The translations under genes and the position numbers were made by a program. A model generated the notes under the pieces. It was not told the DNA's origin. It did not search any database and saw nothing but the letters and a program-made list of their open reading frames with translations. A stretch of 41,382 nt of DNA. Source: Caulobacteraceae bacterium. Its GTDB lineage: Bacteria; Pseudomonadota; Alphaproteobacteria; Caulobacterales; Caulobacteraceae. Positions 8,746 to 20,261 of the stretch are shown here, piece after piece (positions within the stretch are counted from its first letter, which is position 1; every line of letters begins with the position of its first letter). The DNA is taken from the NCBI GenBank assembly GCA_031291685.1, contig JARLIP010000141.1, positions 1 to 41,382 of the forward strand. Reading direction: 5' to 3'.

Positions 8746-11022
8746 TCAGGTTCGCGCGCGCTCGACGGTCTCGATGGGCGGGCAGGCGCGCAGGGCTGCG
8801 GAGATGTTGGTCAGGTGACGGGCGTCACGGACCTCGACGTCGAAATCCACATCGAAGAACTCGCCCTGACGGTGATGCATGCGCAGGCCGACGATATTGC
8901 CCCCGGCATCTCCAATGATGGTGCAGGCCTGGCCGAGAACACCCGGCGCGTCGCGAATGGTGGCGATCAGCTTGGCCTGGGACAGGGTGTTGCGCTCGGC
9001 CTCCGGCGTCCATTGCAGATCGCGCCACAGGTCGTCGCGGTCTTCGTATTCGGCCAGGCGGGAACAGTCGATGGCGTGGACCGTCAGGCCGCCGCCCTCA
9101 GCCTCAAGGATACCGACGATCCGATCGCCCGGGACCGGATTGCAGCAGGTTCCGAAATGCAGGGTGATACCGGGGGTCAGCCCCCCGCCGCGCACGAACA
9201 ATCGCGCGCCGCGGCCGCCCTCGATCCGGCGGCGGGCCGCGGCGGCGGCCTTTTCGGTTTCCTTCAGGCCCGGGAACGCCACTTCCAGCACCTGGGCCGG
9301 CGCCACACGGCCCCGACCGACGGCCTCATAGAGGTCGTCCTCAGTGGTGACGCCAAAGCGATCCACGGCCGGTCGTAACGAGACACCCGCCCGCACCTTG
9401 CCGGCTCGCTCGAAGGTCTGCTCGATGGAGGCCTTGCCCAGGCGGATGAACTCGTCCTTCTCCGTCTGGCGAATGTGTCGGCGGATGGCCGAGCGCGCCC
9501 GCCCCGTCACCGCCAGGGATTGCCATTCGGGATGGGCGATAGCCTTGGCTCCGCGGATCACCTCCAGCACGTCCCCATTGGTCAGGGGGGTGCGCAGGGG
9601 CTTGAGTTCGCCATTGATCTTGATGCCCACGGCGGTGTCGCCCACGTCGGAGTGGACCGCATAGGCGAAATCCAGGGGCATGGCGCCTCGGGGCAAGCTG
9701 ATCAGACGACCCTTGGGGGTGAAGACGAACACCTGGTCGAGGAACATCTCGAGCTTGGCGTGTTCCACCAGATCCTCGGCGTCGCCGCCATGCTCCAGCA
9801 CCTGGACCAGGTGGCGCAGGTTCACGAGCGGATCGCGGCCGCCGGCCTCCTCCTGGGCCTCGGCGTCGAAGCCGTAGGACTTGTCCTTGTAGCGCCAGTG
9901 GGCGGCGACCCCCTCCTCGGCCACCCGATCCATGGCCTCGGTGCGGATTTGCATCTCGATCCGCATGCCCTTGGGTCCCACCACCGTGGTGTGGAGGGAG
10001 CGGTAGTTGTTGCGTTTGGGGGTGGATATGAAGTCCTTGAACCGCTCGGGCACGCTGGGCCAGGCTCGGTGAATGATGCCCAGGGCGCGGTAGCAGTCCT
10101 CCTCCGAGCCCACGATCACCCGGAAGGCGTAGATGTCGGACAGCTGGGAAAAGCCGATCGATTTGCGCTGCAGCTTGCGCCAGATCGAGTAGGGATTCTT
10201 TTCGCGGCCGAACACCCGGGACGGCAGGCCCGCGGCCTCCAGCTTGGACGAGATTTCCCCGCTGACCACGGCCACGGCCGCGCCCTGCTCGGCCCGCAGC
10301 ACCTCCAGGCGCCGCACGATGGCGTCCCGGGCCACCTTGTTCAGGTGGGTGAAGGCCAGCTCTTCCAACTCGGTGCAGATCCGCTGCACGCCGATGGACC
10401 GGGCCAGGGGCGCATAGATGTCCAGGGTTTCCCGGGCGATCCGCTCGCGCTTTTCCTGGCGGGGAATGAATTCCAGGGTGCGCATGTTGTGCAGGCGGTC
10501 GGCCAGCTTGACCATCAGCACCCGCACGTCCCGGGAGATGGCCAGGATGAACTTACGCAGGTTTTCCGCCTGGCGCGTGTGCTCGGCGGCCAGCTCCAGG
10601 CGAGACAGCTTGGTCACCCCCTCGACCAGTTCGCCGATCAGCGGGCCGAACAGCTGGTCTATGTCGGCGCGGGTGACCGGGGTGTCCTCGATCACGTCAT
10701 GCAGCAAGGCAGTGACGATGGTGGCGGTGTCCAGCCGATAGTCGGTCAGGATCCCGGCCACCTCGATGGGATGGGCGAAATAGGGATCGCCCGAAGCCCG
10801 GGTCTGCGAGCCGTGCATACGCATCGCATAGACATAGGCGCGGTTGAGCAGGGCCTCGTCGGCCGTTGGGTCGTAGCTCTTGACCTTCTCGATCAGTTCA
10901 TACTGACGCAGAAGCTTTGGACGCGCCTTGGTGACCGGCTTTGCGGCGGCATCCTCGGACGCCGCCTCAACAGGCGCAGGTTCTGAATGCGTAGAGTCTG
11001 ACGACGCGGTATCAATATCCAC
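8746..11022 (-). CDS. Bifunctional (p)ppGpp synthetase/hydrolase (Rsh/SpoT)
   Basis: HD hydrolase motif HDVIEDT; synthetase region YSIWRKLQRKSIGFSQLSDIYAFRVIV...RNNYRSLHTTVVGPKGMRIEMQIRTEAM; TGS and C-terminal ACT (LIATIRDAPGVLGQACTIIGDAGGNI). Confidence 0.95.
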   Translation of the reverse strand: MDIDTASSDSTHSEPAPVEAASEDAAAKPVTKARPKLLRQYELIEKVKSYDPTADEALLNRAYVYAMRMHGSQTRASGDPYFAHPIEVAGILTDYRLDTATIVTALLHDVIEDTPVTRADIDQLFGPLIGELVEGVTKLSRLELAAEHTRQAENLRKFILAISRDVRVLMVKLADRLHNMRTLEFIPRQEKRERIARETLDIYAPLARSIGVQRICTELEELAFTHLNKVARDAIVRRLEVLRAEQGAAVAVVSGEISSKLEAAGLPSRVFGREKNPYSIWRKLQRKSIGFSQLSDIYAFRVIVGSEEDCYRALGIIHRAWPSVPERFKDFISTPKRNNYRSLHTTVVGPKGMRIEMQIRTEAMDRVAEEGVAAHWRYKDKSYGFDAEAQEEAGGRDPLVNLRHLVQVLEHGGDAEDLVEHAKLEMFLDQVFVFTPKGRLISLPRGAMPLDFAYAVHSDVGDTAVGIKINGELKPLRTPLTNGDVLEVIRGAKAIAHPEWQSLAVTGRARSAIRRHIRQTEKDEFIRLGKASIEQTFERAGKVRAGVSLRPAVDRFGVTTEDDLYEAVGRGRVAPAQVLEVAFPGLKETEKAAAAARRRIEGGRGARLFVRGGGLTPGITLHFGTCCNPVPGDRIVGILEAEGGGLTVHAIDCSRLAEYEDRDDLWRDLQWTPEAERNTLSQAKLIATIRDAPGVLGQACTIIGDAGGNIVGLRMHHRQGEFFDVDFDVEVRDARHLTNISAALRACPPIETVERART

Positions 11023-11099
11023 GGACGGTGCGGTCGGCGAGCCTAGTGCAGCGGCGGGTTGGACCGTCGCAAAGACGATGTCTCCTGGCGCCGGGGCGC

Positions 11100-11459
11100 T
11101 CAGTAGCGCTCCTCTTGACCACCGTCACGGTCGCTTTGCAGGGCTCGAACCAGTTCCTGTTCGCTCATATGCTGGTGCTGCGGATCGGCCAGCAGGGCGA
11201 GGGTTTCAGCCTCTTCCTCGGCGTCGGCGCGTTCGTCCACCCGTTGCAGGCTGGTGATCAGGCTCTCGCGCAGGCTATCGGCGTCGACCACGTCGTCGGC
11301 GATTTCCCGCAGGGACACGACGGGGTTCTTGTCGTTGTCGCGGTCGACCAGCAGCGGCGAGCCGGCTGAAATCGCCCGGGCGCGGTGAGCCGCCAGCAGC
11401 ACGAGGCTGAAGCGGTTCGGAACTTTCTCGACGCAATCTTCGACGGTGACGCGAGCCAT
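11100..11459 (-). CDS. rpoZ: DNA-directed RNA polymerase omega subunit
   Basis: [34 protein letters not shown]; located upstream of rsh; start trimmed to 11459. Confidence 0.93.
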   Translation of the reverse strand: MARVTVEDCVEKVPNRFSLVLLAAHRARAISAGSPLLVDRDNDKNPVVSLREIADDVVDADSLRESLITSLQRVDERADAEEEAETLALLADPQHQHMSEQELVRALQSDRDGGQEERY

Positions 11460-11528
11460 ATCATCCTCAAATAGGGGGATAGAACGAAGCAAAATAGTCA
11501 ATCGAACGGGCCATGGCAATGCCGTGCG

Positions 11529-12038
11529 TCACCCAATCGGGCTAGCGTCCCGTCCAACCTTGGCTTTTTTCGCCAGATCGGTCGCGGTTTCGCCCAGAAC
11601 CGGGTGGCGCCAGTCCGGTGCGACCTCGGCCAGGGGCCCCATCACGAACAGCCTATCGGCGGCCCTGGGATGCGGCAGGACCAATCTGTCTTGATTCATA
11701 ATGGATCGCCCATGGGCGATCAGGTCAAGATCCAGCGTCCTTGGGCTGTTGGGGACGCTCCGCTGGCGGCCGAACCTAGCCTCGATATCGTGCAGGGCGG
11801 TCAAGGTTTGCAACGGCGATAGCGTTGTCTCGACAACCACCAGACCGTTGAGGTAGTCAGGCTCAAGCGGGTCCGGCCAGGCGGCCGACCGCCACCAGGA
11901 CGACCGCTTCAGGATCTTCAGACCATTCGACACGAATTGATCCAGCGCCGCCTCCAGCAAGCCTTGCGAGGAATCGTAACTTCCCTGCAAATTGCTTCCC
12001 AAGGCGATTAGAACAGCGTCATTTTCGTAGGGCTTCAT
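11529..12038 (-). CDS. folK: 2-amino-4-hydroxy-6-hydroxymethyldihydropteridine pyrophosphokinase
   Basis: ALGSNLQGSYDSSQ..., RTLDLDLIAHG, LPHPRAADRLFVMGPLAEVAPDWRHP; start at MKPYENDAVLIALGSN (12038). Confidence 0.92.
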   Translation of the reverse strand: MKPYENDAVLIALGSNLQGSYDSSQGLLEAALDQFVSNGLKILKRSSWWRSAAWPDPLEPDYLNGLVVVETTLSPLQTLTALHDIEARFGRQRSVPNSPRTLDLDLIAHGRSIMNQDRLVLPHPRAADRLFVMGPLAEVAPDWRHPVLGETATDLAKKAKVGRDASPIG

Positions 12039-12059
12039 TTCAATCAAGGTTTTGATTTT

Positions 12060-12659
12060 ATGACTTTTTATCCGAACGATCGGATTGCGCTCTTCATAGA
12101 CGGGGCCAATCTCTACTCCTCGTCCAAGAGCCTGGGCTTCGACATCGACTACAAGAAGCTGCTTGAAGAGTTCCGCAAGCGCGGCGTGCTGATTCGCGCC
12201 TATTACTACACCGCCTTGGTGGAGGATCAGGAATACTCCCCAATCCGGCCCCTGGTGGACTGGCTGGATTACAACGGCTTTTCCCTGGTGACCAAGAGCG
12301 CCCGGGAATACACCGACAGCCAGGGCCGACGTCGCTGGCGCGGTGACATGGATATCGAGATCGCCGTCGACATGATGGAAATGGCGCCTCACGTGGATCA
12401 CGTGGTGCTGTTCTCCGGCGATGGCGACTTCCGCCGTCTGATCCAGGCCGTGCAGCAAAAAGGGGTGCGAGTCACCGTGGTCTCGACCATGAAGTCCCAG
12501 CCGCCCATGGCCTCGGATGACCTGCGCCGTCAGGCCGACGCCTTCGTCGATCTGGTGGACCTGGCGGACATCATCGGCCGCCCAGCGCGCGCGCCCCTGC
12601 CCCGCTTCATCCAGGACGCACCGTCCGGCCACGACCGGGACGTCGATGCCGACGCCTAG
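12060..12659 (+). CDS. NYN domain (LabA/DUF88-like, PIN-fold) protein
   Basis: ALFIDGANLYSSSKSLGFDIDYKKLLEEFRKRG...GDMDIEIAVDMMEMAPHVDHVVLFSGDGDFRRLIQAVQQKGVRVTVVS, the acidic NYN motif pattern. Confidence 0.88.
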   Translation: MTFYPNDRIALFIDGANLYSSSKSLGFDIDYKKLLEEFRKRGVLIRAYYYTALVEDQEYSPIRPLVDWLDYNGFSLVTKSAREYTDSQGRRRWRGDMDIEIAVDMMEMAPHVDHVVLFSGDGDFRRLIQAVQQKGVRVTVVSTMKSQPPMASDDLRRQADAFVDLVDLADIIGRPARAPLPRFIQDAPSGHDRDVDADA

Positions 12660-13293
12660 TTCGGCGGCCGAGCCGGCCCGCGACTGCCCCCTCTGCCCGC
12701 GTCTCGTCGCCTATCGTCAGGAAAACCAGGCCCAGAACCCGACCTGGTTCAACGGCCCGGCGCCTTCCTTCGGCGACCCGCAGGCGCGCCTGCTGGTCGT
12801 GGGCCTGGCGCCCGGACGCACCGGGGCCAATCGCACGGGCCGGCCCTTCACCGGCGACCACGCCGGGATCCTGCTCTATGGGACCCTGATCAAGACCGGC
12901 TTCGCCCGGGGCGTCTATCAGGCGCGGCCGGACGATGGGTTGGAACTGGTCGACTGCATGATCACCAATGCGGTGCGCTGCGCCCCTCCAGGCAACAAGC
13001 CCCTGCCGGCCGAAGAGAGCCAATGCCGCCCGTTCCTGACGGCGCGGATTGAGGCTCTGCCCCGGCTCAAGGCCATCGTCACCCTGGGGGACGTCTCCCG
13101 CCGCGGCGTGTTGCGGGCCCTGGGCCTGAAGGGCTCGGCGGCGGAGGCGGGGCATGGCACCGAGACCGACGCCGGAGGCTATCGCATCTTCAACAGCTAT
13201 CACTGCTCGCGGTTGAACACGAACACCGGCCGGCTGACGCCCGCAATGTTCGAGGGGGTGTTCGAGCGGGTGCGGGCCTATCTCGGCGAATAG
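12646..13293 (+). CDS. Type 5 (UDGb-like) uracil-DNA glycosylase
   Basis: DCPLCPRLVAYR, VGLAPGRTGANRTGRPFTGDHAGILLY, NAVRCAPPGNKPLP, SYHCSRLNTNTGRLT; start ATG 12646 overlaps the NYN gene 3' end by 14 nt. Confidence 0.82.
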   Translation: MPTPSSAAEPARDCPLCPRLVAYRQENQAQNPTWFNGPAPSFGDPQARLLVVGLAPGRTGANRTGRPFTGDHAGILLYGTLIKTGFARGVYQARPDDGLELVDCMITNAVRCAPPGNKPLPAEESQCRPFLTARIEALPRLKAIVTLGDVSRRGVLRALGLKGSAAEAGHGTETDAGGYRIFNSYHCSRLNTNTGRLTPAMFEGVFERVRAYLGE

Positions 13294-13296
13294 CCG

Positions 13297-13746
13297 CTAT
13301 CCCTTGTCCCGCATCAGGCGGCCCTGTTCGCGCTTCCAGTCGCGATTGGCCTCGGTCTCGCGCTTGTCGTGCAGCTTCTTGCCCTTGGCCACCGCCAGTT
13401 CCAGCTTCACCATGCCCTTGTCGTTGAAATAGAGCTTGGTGGGGATCAGGGTGCGGCCTTCACGCTGCACCGAGCCCAGAAGCCGATCGATCTCCTTGCG
13501 ATGCAGCAGCAGTTTGCGATGCCGCCGCGGCTCGTGGTTGAAACGGTTGGCCGGGCCGTATTCGGGGATATAGGCGTTGACCAGCACGATCTCCCGCCCC
13601 TCCGTCGCCGCATAGGACTCGGCGATATTGGCGCGGCCCTCGCGCAGGGCCTTGACCTCGGTGCCGGTCAGGATGAGGCCGGCCTCGAAGGTGTCGTCGA
13701 GAAAATAGTCGAACCGCGCCCGCCGGTTTTCGGCGATCAGCTTCAT
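13297..13746 (-). CDS. smpB: SsrA-binding protein
   Basis: [46 protein letters not shown]...[30 protein letters not shown]. Confidence 0.96.
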   Translation of the reverse strand: MKLIAENRRARFDYFLDDTFEAGLILTGTEVKALREGRANIAESYAATEGREIVLVNAYIPEYGPANRFNHEPRRHRKLLLHRKEIDRLLGSVQREGRTLIPTKLYFNDKGMVKLELAVAKGKKLHDKRETEANRDWKREQGRLMRDKG

Positions 13747-14630
13747 GTGAGCACGCCAGCCTCGCGCATGGCCTCCAGGATCTTCGGCCGCACCGCCTCG
13801 GCGCAGGCCGAAATCGGCAGACGCACTTCGTCCGAGCACAGCCCCAGATGGGCCAGGGCGAACTTGGTCGGCGACGGAGAAGCGTCGAGGAACAGGGCCT
13901 TGTGCAGATGCAACAGCTTGTCCTGCCCTTGGCGAGCCGCCTCGAAATCGGCGCTCAGGCAGGCGTTGTAGAAGCTCGCGCAGGCTTGCGGCGCCACATT
14001 GGCGGTGACCGAGATGCAGCCATGCCCCCCATGGGCGATATAGCCCAGGGCCGTCGGATCATCCCCCGACAGCATCACCCACTCCTCGCCGCAGACCAGA
14101 CGCTGCTGGCTGACCCGGGTCATGTCACCGGTGGCGTCCTTGATGCCGATGATATTGGGCAGCTTGGACAGGCGCGCCAGGGTTTCGTTGGTCACGTCGC
14201 TGCTGGTGCGCGAGGGCACGTTATAGACCAGCACCGGCAACTGCACCGCGTCATTGATCGCGGCGTAGTGCTGATAGATGCCTTCCTGGCTCGGACGGTT
14301 ATAGTAGGGCGTCACCACCAGGGCCGCATCGGCGCCCACGGCCTTGGCGTGGCCCACCAACTCGATCGCCTCGGCGGTGGAGTTGGAGCCGGCCCCGGCG
14401 ATCACCGGAACCCGGCCTTTGGCCGTGTTAACGCATAATTCTACGACTCGCCTATGCTCGTCGTGACTGAGAGTCGCTGTTTCACCCGTGGTGCCCACGG
14501 GGACGAGGCCGTGGACGCCGCCGGCGATTTGCCGCTCGACGAGGGCTATGAAGGCTGCTTCGTCCAGTTGGCCGTCGCGGAAGGGCGTAATCAGCGCCGG
14601 AAAGACGCCCTTGAAGAGGGGTAGGGTCAT
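13743..14630 (-). CDS. dapA: 4-hydroxy-tetrahydrodipicolinate synthase
   Basis: [71 protein letters not shown] overlap with smpB. Confidence 0.95.
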   Translation of the reverse strand: MTLPLFKGVFPALITPFRDGQLDEAAFIALVERQIAGGVHGLVPVGTTGETATLSHDEHRRVVELCVNTAKGRVPVIAGAGSNSTAEAIELVGHAKAVGADAALVVTPYYNRPSQEGIYQHYAAINDAVQLPVLVYNVPSRTSSDVTNETLARLSKLPNIIGIKDATGDMTRVSQQRLVCGEEWVMLSGDDPTALGYIAHGGHGCISVTANVAPQACASFYNACLSADFEAARQGQDKLLHLHKALFLDASPSPTKFALAHLGLCSDEVRLPISACAEAVRPKILEAMREAGVLT

Positions 14631-14747
14631 GAGAAACGCAAAATGCCGTGATCTGGTTCGACCGCGCTTGCGGGCGATTTCGCGGCGGACAATATGGCGG
14701 CGAGTGTGGTCACCGCAACCACGCTCGTCGGGTGACGGACGGAGAGT

Positions 14748-16904
14748 TTGATTTTGTCGCTGTCGATGAGCCGTGGACTACTCGCTTTGGCGCTGGTGAC
14801 GCTGGTCGATCCGACCGCGCGCGCCCAGTCTCCATCGGATCAGACGGCTGCGCCCGCCGCGGCCGCATCTGATGGCGACTCTACCGCGGCCGCCCCCGCG
14901 GCCCCGGCGATCCAGTATCCAGGCGTCGCGCCCCAGGCCGGGCTCAGCGACACCGACCGCAACGCCCTGGCCAGCGCTATCACCGCCGCCAAGCGCGGCG
15001 ACGGCTCCGGCGCCCAGGCCGCCATGGCCCTGATCAGCGATCCCGCCGCCCGAAAGCTGGCCCTATGGGTCACTGTGGACATAGACGGCGAGCAACTGTC
15101 CTTCATGCAACTGGATCAGGCCCGCCGCGATCTGGCCGGCTGGCCCCGTTCCGCCCGGCGCCAGCAGGCGGCGGAAAAGATCATCGGCGCCTCCAACCTG
15201 CCTCCCGATCAGGTGATTGCCTGGTTCGGCGGCGCTGAGCCTGTCTGCCCGCAGGGGGCCATGGCCCTGGCTTCGGCCTACCAACTGGCCGGCAAGCGAC
15301 CGGAGGCCCAGGCCCTGATCCGGCGCTGGTGGCGCACCCGGGTGTTCGAGGTCGATGCCCAGCGCGCCATGCTCAGCCGTTTCGGTGACCTCCTGACGCC
15401 CGAAGACCACGTCAAGCGCATGGACACCCTGCTCTATGGCCAGCAGGGCCCCGCCGCCCGGGAAATGCTGGCCCTGATGCCGGTGGATCAGCGCGCCCTG
15501 GCTGACGCCCGCATGGCCCTGCGCGCGGAATCCAGCCGTGCCACCGCCCTGGTGCAGGCCGTGCCGCCGGCCTTGGCCAGCGACCCCGGTCTGGCCGCCG
15601 AGCGCGCCGCCTATCTGGTCAAGCACGGCCAGGAGGCCGACGCCCTGGCCCTGGTCAGCCAGTTTCCCAGTGATCCGCCCAATGACGACGCGGCCAGCCG
15701 CATCTGGTCCACCCGGCGGCGCCTGATCGGCGTCGCGCTACGGGCGGGCGACTATCGGGCGGCCTATGCCGCGGCCACCCATACCGGCCTGGCCAACGGC
15801 GTCGACTACACGGAGTCTCAATTCTACGCCGGCTGGCTCGCCTTTTCGAAGCTGCGTGATCCCGTGGCGGCCGACCAGCATTTCGCCGAGGTCCAGCGGG
15901 CGGGCCTGGCGCCGATCACCCAGTCGCGGGCCCTCTATTGGCGCGGTCGGGCCGCCGAGGCGATGGGTGAGGATGAGGTGGCCAAAGCCTTCTATGGGGC
16001 CGGTGGGCGCTACTACACCACCTTCTATGGCCAACTGTCGGCGGAAAAGGCCGGCCTGACCGATCTGGTCCTGGGTCATGACCCCCTGCCCACGCCAGCT
16101 GACCGCGCCCGGTTCGAAGGCCGCGATCTGGTTCGCGCCACCAAGATGCTGGGAGATCTGGGCGAGCGGGACATCTTCCGCACCTTCGTGCTGCAGGTGG
16201 ATGAAACCCTGCCCAACACTCAGGAAAGCGCCCTGCTGGTCGATCTGGCGCGCCTCTATGGCGATCAGGATCTGGCCATGAAGGTGGTCCGCACCGCCGC
16301 CCAGCACGGCCACATCCTGCCCGAGCGCGGCTATCCGGTGCGCACGGTCCCAGTCTCACCCGAGGCGCCGGAAGCAGCCATGGTCTTTGGCATCACCCGC
16401 CAGGAGAGTGGCTTCGATCCTCGGGTGCATTCCGGCGTCGGCGCCCGGGGCATGATGCAACTCATGCCCTATACCGCCCAGTCCGTAGCCCGCCGTATCG
16501 GCGAGCGGTTCTCACCCTCCATGCTTGACGAGCCCGACTACAACATGCGGCTCGGAGCCGCCTATCTGGGGCACATGATCAGTAACTTCGGCGGCTCCTA
16601 TGTCATGGCCGCCGCAGCCTATAATGCTGGCCCCGGCCGCCCGGCGGACTGGTCCGGCTATTGCGGCGATCCGCGCACGTCCAGCGTCGACCCGGTGGAC
16701 TTCATCGAGTGCATTCCGTTCTCGGAAACCCGCAACTATGTGATGCGGGTGCTTGAAGCTACTCAGGTTTATCGGGCTCGGCTGAACAATGGGGTGACCC
16801 GCTTCACCCTGTCCGCCGATCTCAAGCGCGGGGGCTATGCCTATGCGTCGGCGTCGCCAGCCTCAACCGAGGTGGCGTCCGTGGGAACCCAGCCCACCCG
16901 CTGA
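14748..16904 (+). CDS. Soluble lytic murein transglycosylase (Slt-type)
   Basis: Signal peptide, long helical repeat region, catalytic SLT motif [26 protein letters not shown]...[10 protein letters not shown]. Start codon uncertain (TTG 14748/14754 or ATG 14766). Confidence 0.92.
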   Translation: MILSLSMSRGLLALALVTLVDPTARAQSPSDQTAAPAAAASDGDSTAAAPAAPAIQYPGVAPQAGLSDTDRNALASAITAAKRGDGSGAQAAMALISDPAARKLALWVTVDIDGEQLSFMQLDQARRDLAGWPRSARRQQAAEKIIGASNLPPDQVIAWFGGAEPVCPQGAMALASAYQLAGKRPEAQALIRRWWRTRVFEVDAQRAMLSRFGDLLTPEDHVKRMDTLLYGQQGPAAREMLALMPVDQRALADARMALRAESSRATALVQAVPPALASDPGLAAERAAYLVKHGQEADALALVSQFPSDPPNDDAASRIWSTRRRLIGVALRAGDYRAAYAAATHTGLANGVDYTESQFYAGWLAFSKLRDPVAADQHFAEVQRAGLAPITQSRALYWRGRAAEAMGEDEVAKAFYGAGGRYYTTFYGQLSAEKAGLTDLVLGHDPLPTPADRARFEGRDLVRATKMLGDLGERDIFRTFVLQVDETLPNTQESALLVDLARLYGDQDLAMKVVRTAAQHGHILPERGYPVRTVPVSPEAPEAAMVFGITRQESGFDPRVHSGVGARGMMQLMPYTAQSVARRIGERFSPSMLDEPDYNMRLGAAYLGHMISNFGGSYVMAAAAYNAGPGRPADWSGYCGDPRTSSVDPVDFIECIPFSETRNYVMRVLEATQVYRARLNNGVTRFTLSADLKRGGYAYASASPASTEVASVGTQPTR

Positions 16905-16938
16905 TGGTCTGGGCGCGGTTTTGAGCGCAAGGCGTTGT

Positions 16939-17705
<767 letters not shown>

Positions 17706-17709
<4 letters not shown>

Positions 17710-18692
17710 CCGCGCCAACTCCGCGCGGCTCGCCAGGCGATGACGGCGAACAGAGGGGCGCCGAACAAGGCCGTGACCACGCCAAGCTTCAGTTCGACAT
17801 CGGTGGGCGCCATCCGCGCCGCTAGGTCCGCGGCGACGAGCAGGATGGCTCCCGCGAGAGCCGAGGGCGCCAGAATCGCGGCCGGATCGTTGCGGGCGCC
17901 GCTGCGGACCAGATGGGGCGCCGCCAAGCCCACAAAGCCGATCACGCCTGACGCGGCCACCGCCGCGCCGGTAAGCAGGGCCGCCCCCGCCACCGCCGCC
18001 GCCCGCATCCGCGCCATGGGCAAGCCGGACAGGGCCGCGGTCTCCTCGCCCAGGGTCATCATCAACAGGCCGGGACGGGCGTAGAGGCACAGGCCAAGGC
18101 CGATGGCCATGGGCGGCAAGGCGGCGAGGATGTCGCCAAGGTCGCGATTGGCCACCGATCCCATCAGCCAGGACAGCACCTCCGCCGTCGTCACCGGCGA
18201 GGGCGAGAAGTTGAACACCAGGGCTGTCAGGGCGCCGGCGAAGGCCGAAAGGGCCACTCCAAACAGGATCAGGGCCTCTGGCTCCCGAAACCGCGCCGCC
18301 GCCAGCACCACAATCCCGCCCGCCCCCAACGCCCCCACCAGGGCCGAGGCCTCCACTGCTCCCGGCGCGCCAGCCAGCCCCAGCGCGATCGACAGGGCCG
18401 CTCCGAGCCCACCGCCAGCGGAGACGCCGAGAACGCCCGGGTCGGCCAGGGGATTGCGCAGCAAGCCTTGCAGCACCGCCCCGGAAAGCCCCAGGGCCGC
18501 CCCGACCAGGGCCGCCATCACCGCCCGGGGCGCGCGCAGCCCCCACAGCACATCGCCCTCGGGCGAACCCGGATGGATCAAGGCCTGATGGTATTGGGCG
18601 CCGGTCAGTGGCGTCTCGCCGAGAGCGACCGCAAGGATGATCAGCAGGATCAGGCCAAGAGCGAGGGAAAGGATCTGGACGGACGGCCTCAT
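17706..18692 (-). CDS. FecCD/BtuC-family ABC transporter permease
   Basis: LRAPRAVMAALVGAALGLSGAVLQGLLRNPLADPGVLGVSAGGGLGAALSIALG, VGFVGLAAPHLVR. Confidence 0.93.
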
Positions 18693-19513
18693 CGGCGGGC
18701 GCCCTCAGCCAGGGCCTGGACGGCGTCCCCCGCGAACCAGGCGGGGCAGCCCAGCACGGAGGCGGGCAGGCTGCCGATGGCGCGCCGATCGACCACCGCC
18801 CGGGCGACCCCATGTCGGCCCAGCCCCCACCGGGCGCTGGCCGCCCCTGCTCCATCGAAAAAGCCCAGCACCACCTGCTGCGGCGGCTTAAGCACCAGGG
18901 ACTCGATGGACACCGGTCGATAGCCGGGCCCCGGAGCCGCATTGCGCAGTCCGGCCGCGGTCAGGATCGAGTCCACCAGGGTTCCCGGCCCAGCCGTGAA
19001 GCCCCCTGGCGTCAGATAGAGGGCCTCGCGCCCGCCGAAGGCGCCTTTGGATGCGGCGAGTTGGGCCTCAAGCCGCCCGATCAGGGCCTCGCCCCGGGCG
19101 CCCTGCCCCATGGCGGTGGCGACCCGGCGGATATTGGCCTCGACGCCGTCGAAACGATCCGCTTCCTCGATCCGCACGACCCGCACCTGGCGCCGCGTCA
19201 GCACCCGGTCCAGCCGGCTGTCGCCGCCCCAGTAGCGCACCACCAGGTTCGGCCGCACCGCCAGCACCGCCTCGGCCGTCGCCCGCCGCCGGGGCAGGTC
19301 GGCGCTTTCACCACGCAGATAGGAATCGGGCGCCCCGGCCCGCGCCGAGACCCCGACAATGGCCTCCCGGGGCGACAGGGCCATCACATACTGATCCGCG
19401 CACTGGTCCAGGGACAGCACGCGCGGCGACGCGAGCGCCTCACTGTCGGCCAGGGCGAGCGCCAAGCCGGCCGCGAGCGATATCGTCGCCCAAGGGCCGG
19501 CATGCCGGCGCAC
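18689..19513 (-). CDS. Periplasmic substrate-binding protein, BtuF/FecB-type
   Basis: PRVLSLDQCADQYVMALSPREAIVGVSARA...RPNLVVRYWGGDSRLDRVLTRRQVRVVRIEEADRFDGVEANIRRVATAMGQ; contiguous with the permease. Confidence 0.85.
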   Translation of the reverse strand: MRRHAGPWATISLAAGLALALADSEALASPRVLSLDQCADQYVMALSPREAIVGVSARAGAPDSYLRGESADLPRRRATAEAVLAVRPNLVVRYWGGDSRLDRVLTRRQVRVVRIEEADRFDGVEANIRRVATAMGQGARGEALIGRLEAQLAASKGAFGGREALYLTPGGFTAGPGTLVDSILTAAGLRNAAPGPGYRPVSIESLVLKPPQQVVLGFFDGAGAASARWGLGRHGVARAVVDRRAIGSLPASVLGCPAWFAGDAVQALAEGARR

Positions 19514-19517
19514 GAGG

Positions 19518-20156
19518 CTATTGGATCAGAAGGCCGCCGAAGACGCTGCTGAGCATCGACGACATCAAGACCTCGTTATCTTCCCATTCCACCACATTGG
19601 GGCGGCAGATCCGCAGGGCCACCAAGCCGTGGCAAGCGCTCCAGAGCAGATGGGCCGCCAGGGCGGTTGTTCCCGGACGCAGCCGTCCCTCGCCTTCGAT
19701 CTCCGCCACGGTGTCGTGGAAGCGTTCATAGCAGCGCGCGGAAATCTCGGTCAGTTGCTCCTGCTTGGCGCCGGGAATCTCATCCGGACCCGAGCAATAG
19801 ACCAGGCGATAGGCGTTGGGGTTATCCAGTGCGAACTGCATATAGGCCGTCAGCATCAACCGAACCCGGGTCACCGCGTCCAGAGGGCGGCTGGCGATCT
19901 CGGTGTTGCTGGTCAGGAGCGCGGTGACGGCGTTCTCCGCGATTTCGAGCAGGATCTCGTCCTTGTCGCGGAAATGCATATAGAGCGCCGTCGAGGAGAC
20001 CCCAACCTCGTCGGCGATCTTGCGGATCGTCGCGCCCTGATAGCCGTCCCGAAGGAAAATGGTCTCGGCGGCGCGCAGAATCTCAGCCCGGCGCAGATGT
20101 CCGTCGCCCTTGGCCTTGCGGGCGGATCTGACAGGCTTGGTTTCGATGAGCGTCAC
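19518..20156 (-). CDS. TetR/AcrR family transcriptional regulator
   Basis: N-terminal HTH: RRAEILRAAETIFLRDGYQGATIRKIADEVGVSSTALYMHFRDKDEILLEIAE; C-terminal WHG-like segment. Confidence 0.92.
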   Translation of the reverse strand: MTLIETKPVRSARKAKGDGHLRRAEILRAAETIFLRDGYQGATIRKIADEVGVSSTALYMHFRDKDEILLEIAENAVTALLTSNTEIASRPLDAVTRVRLMLTAYMQFALDNPNAYRLVYCSGPDEIPGAKQEQLTEISARCYERFHDTVAEIEGEGRLRPGTTALAAHLLWSACHGLVALRICRPNVVEWEDNEVLMSSMLSSVFGGLLIQ

Positions 20157-20242
20157 AGTCCTCTGAGTCCTGAAGGAAATTCCGAGTTGTTCACTTAACG
20201 AGAATCTCCCCCTCGCCGCAACCCTTTGACGCCTCAGGGCCC

Positions 20243-20252
20243 TTACGCGTAA
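20243..20252. promoter_or_regulatory. Palindrome TTACGCGTAA in the divergent promoter region
   Basis: Perfect 10-bp palindrome between tetR start (20156) and methyltransferase start (20262). Confidence 0.3.
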
Positions 20253-20261
20253 TGCCTTCTC

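Noticed and set aside
9475-10986. 503-aa plus-strand ORF opposite rsh
   Set aside because: Antisense shadow of a strongly recognisable Rsh; composition typical of high-GC antisense frames.
12039-12632. N-terminal extension of the folK ORF to 367 aa
   Set aside because: The extension is antisense to the NYN gene; FolK homology begins at MKPYENDAVLIALGSN.
20157-20261. Cobalamin riboswitch controlling the BtuCDF-like importer
   Set aside because: Only 105 bp available and no B12-box-like sequence seen; the first gene of the operon is tetR.
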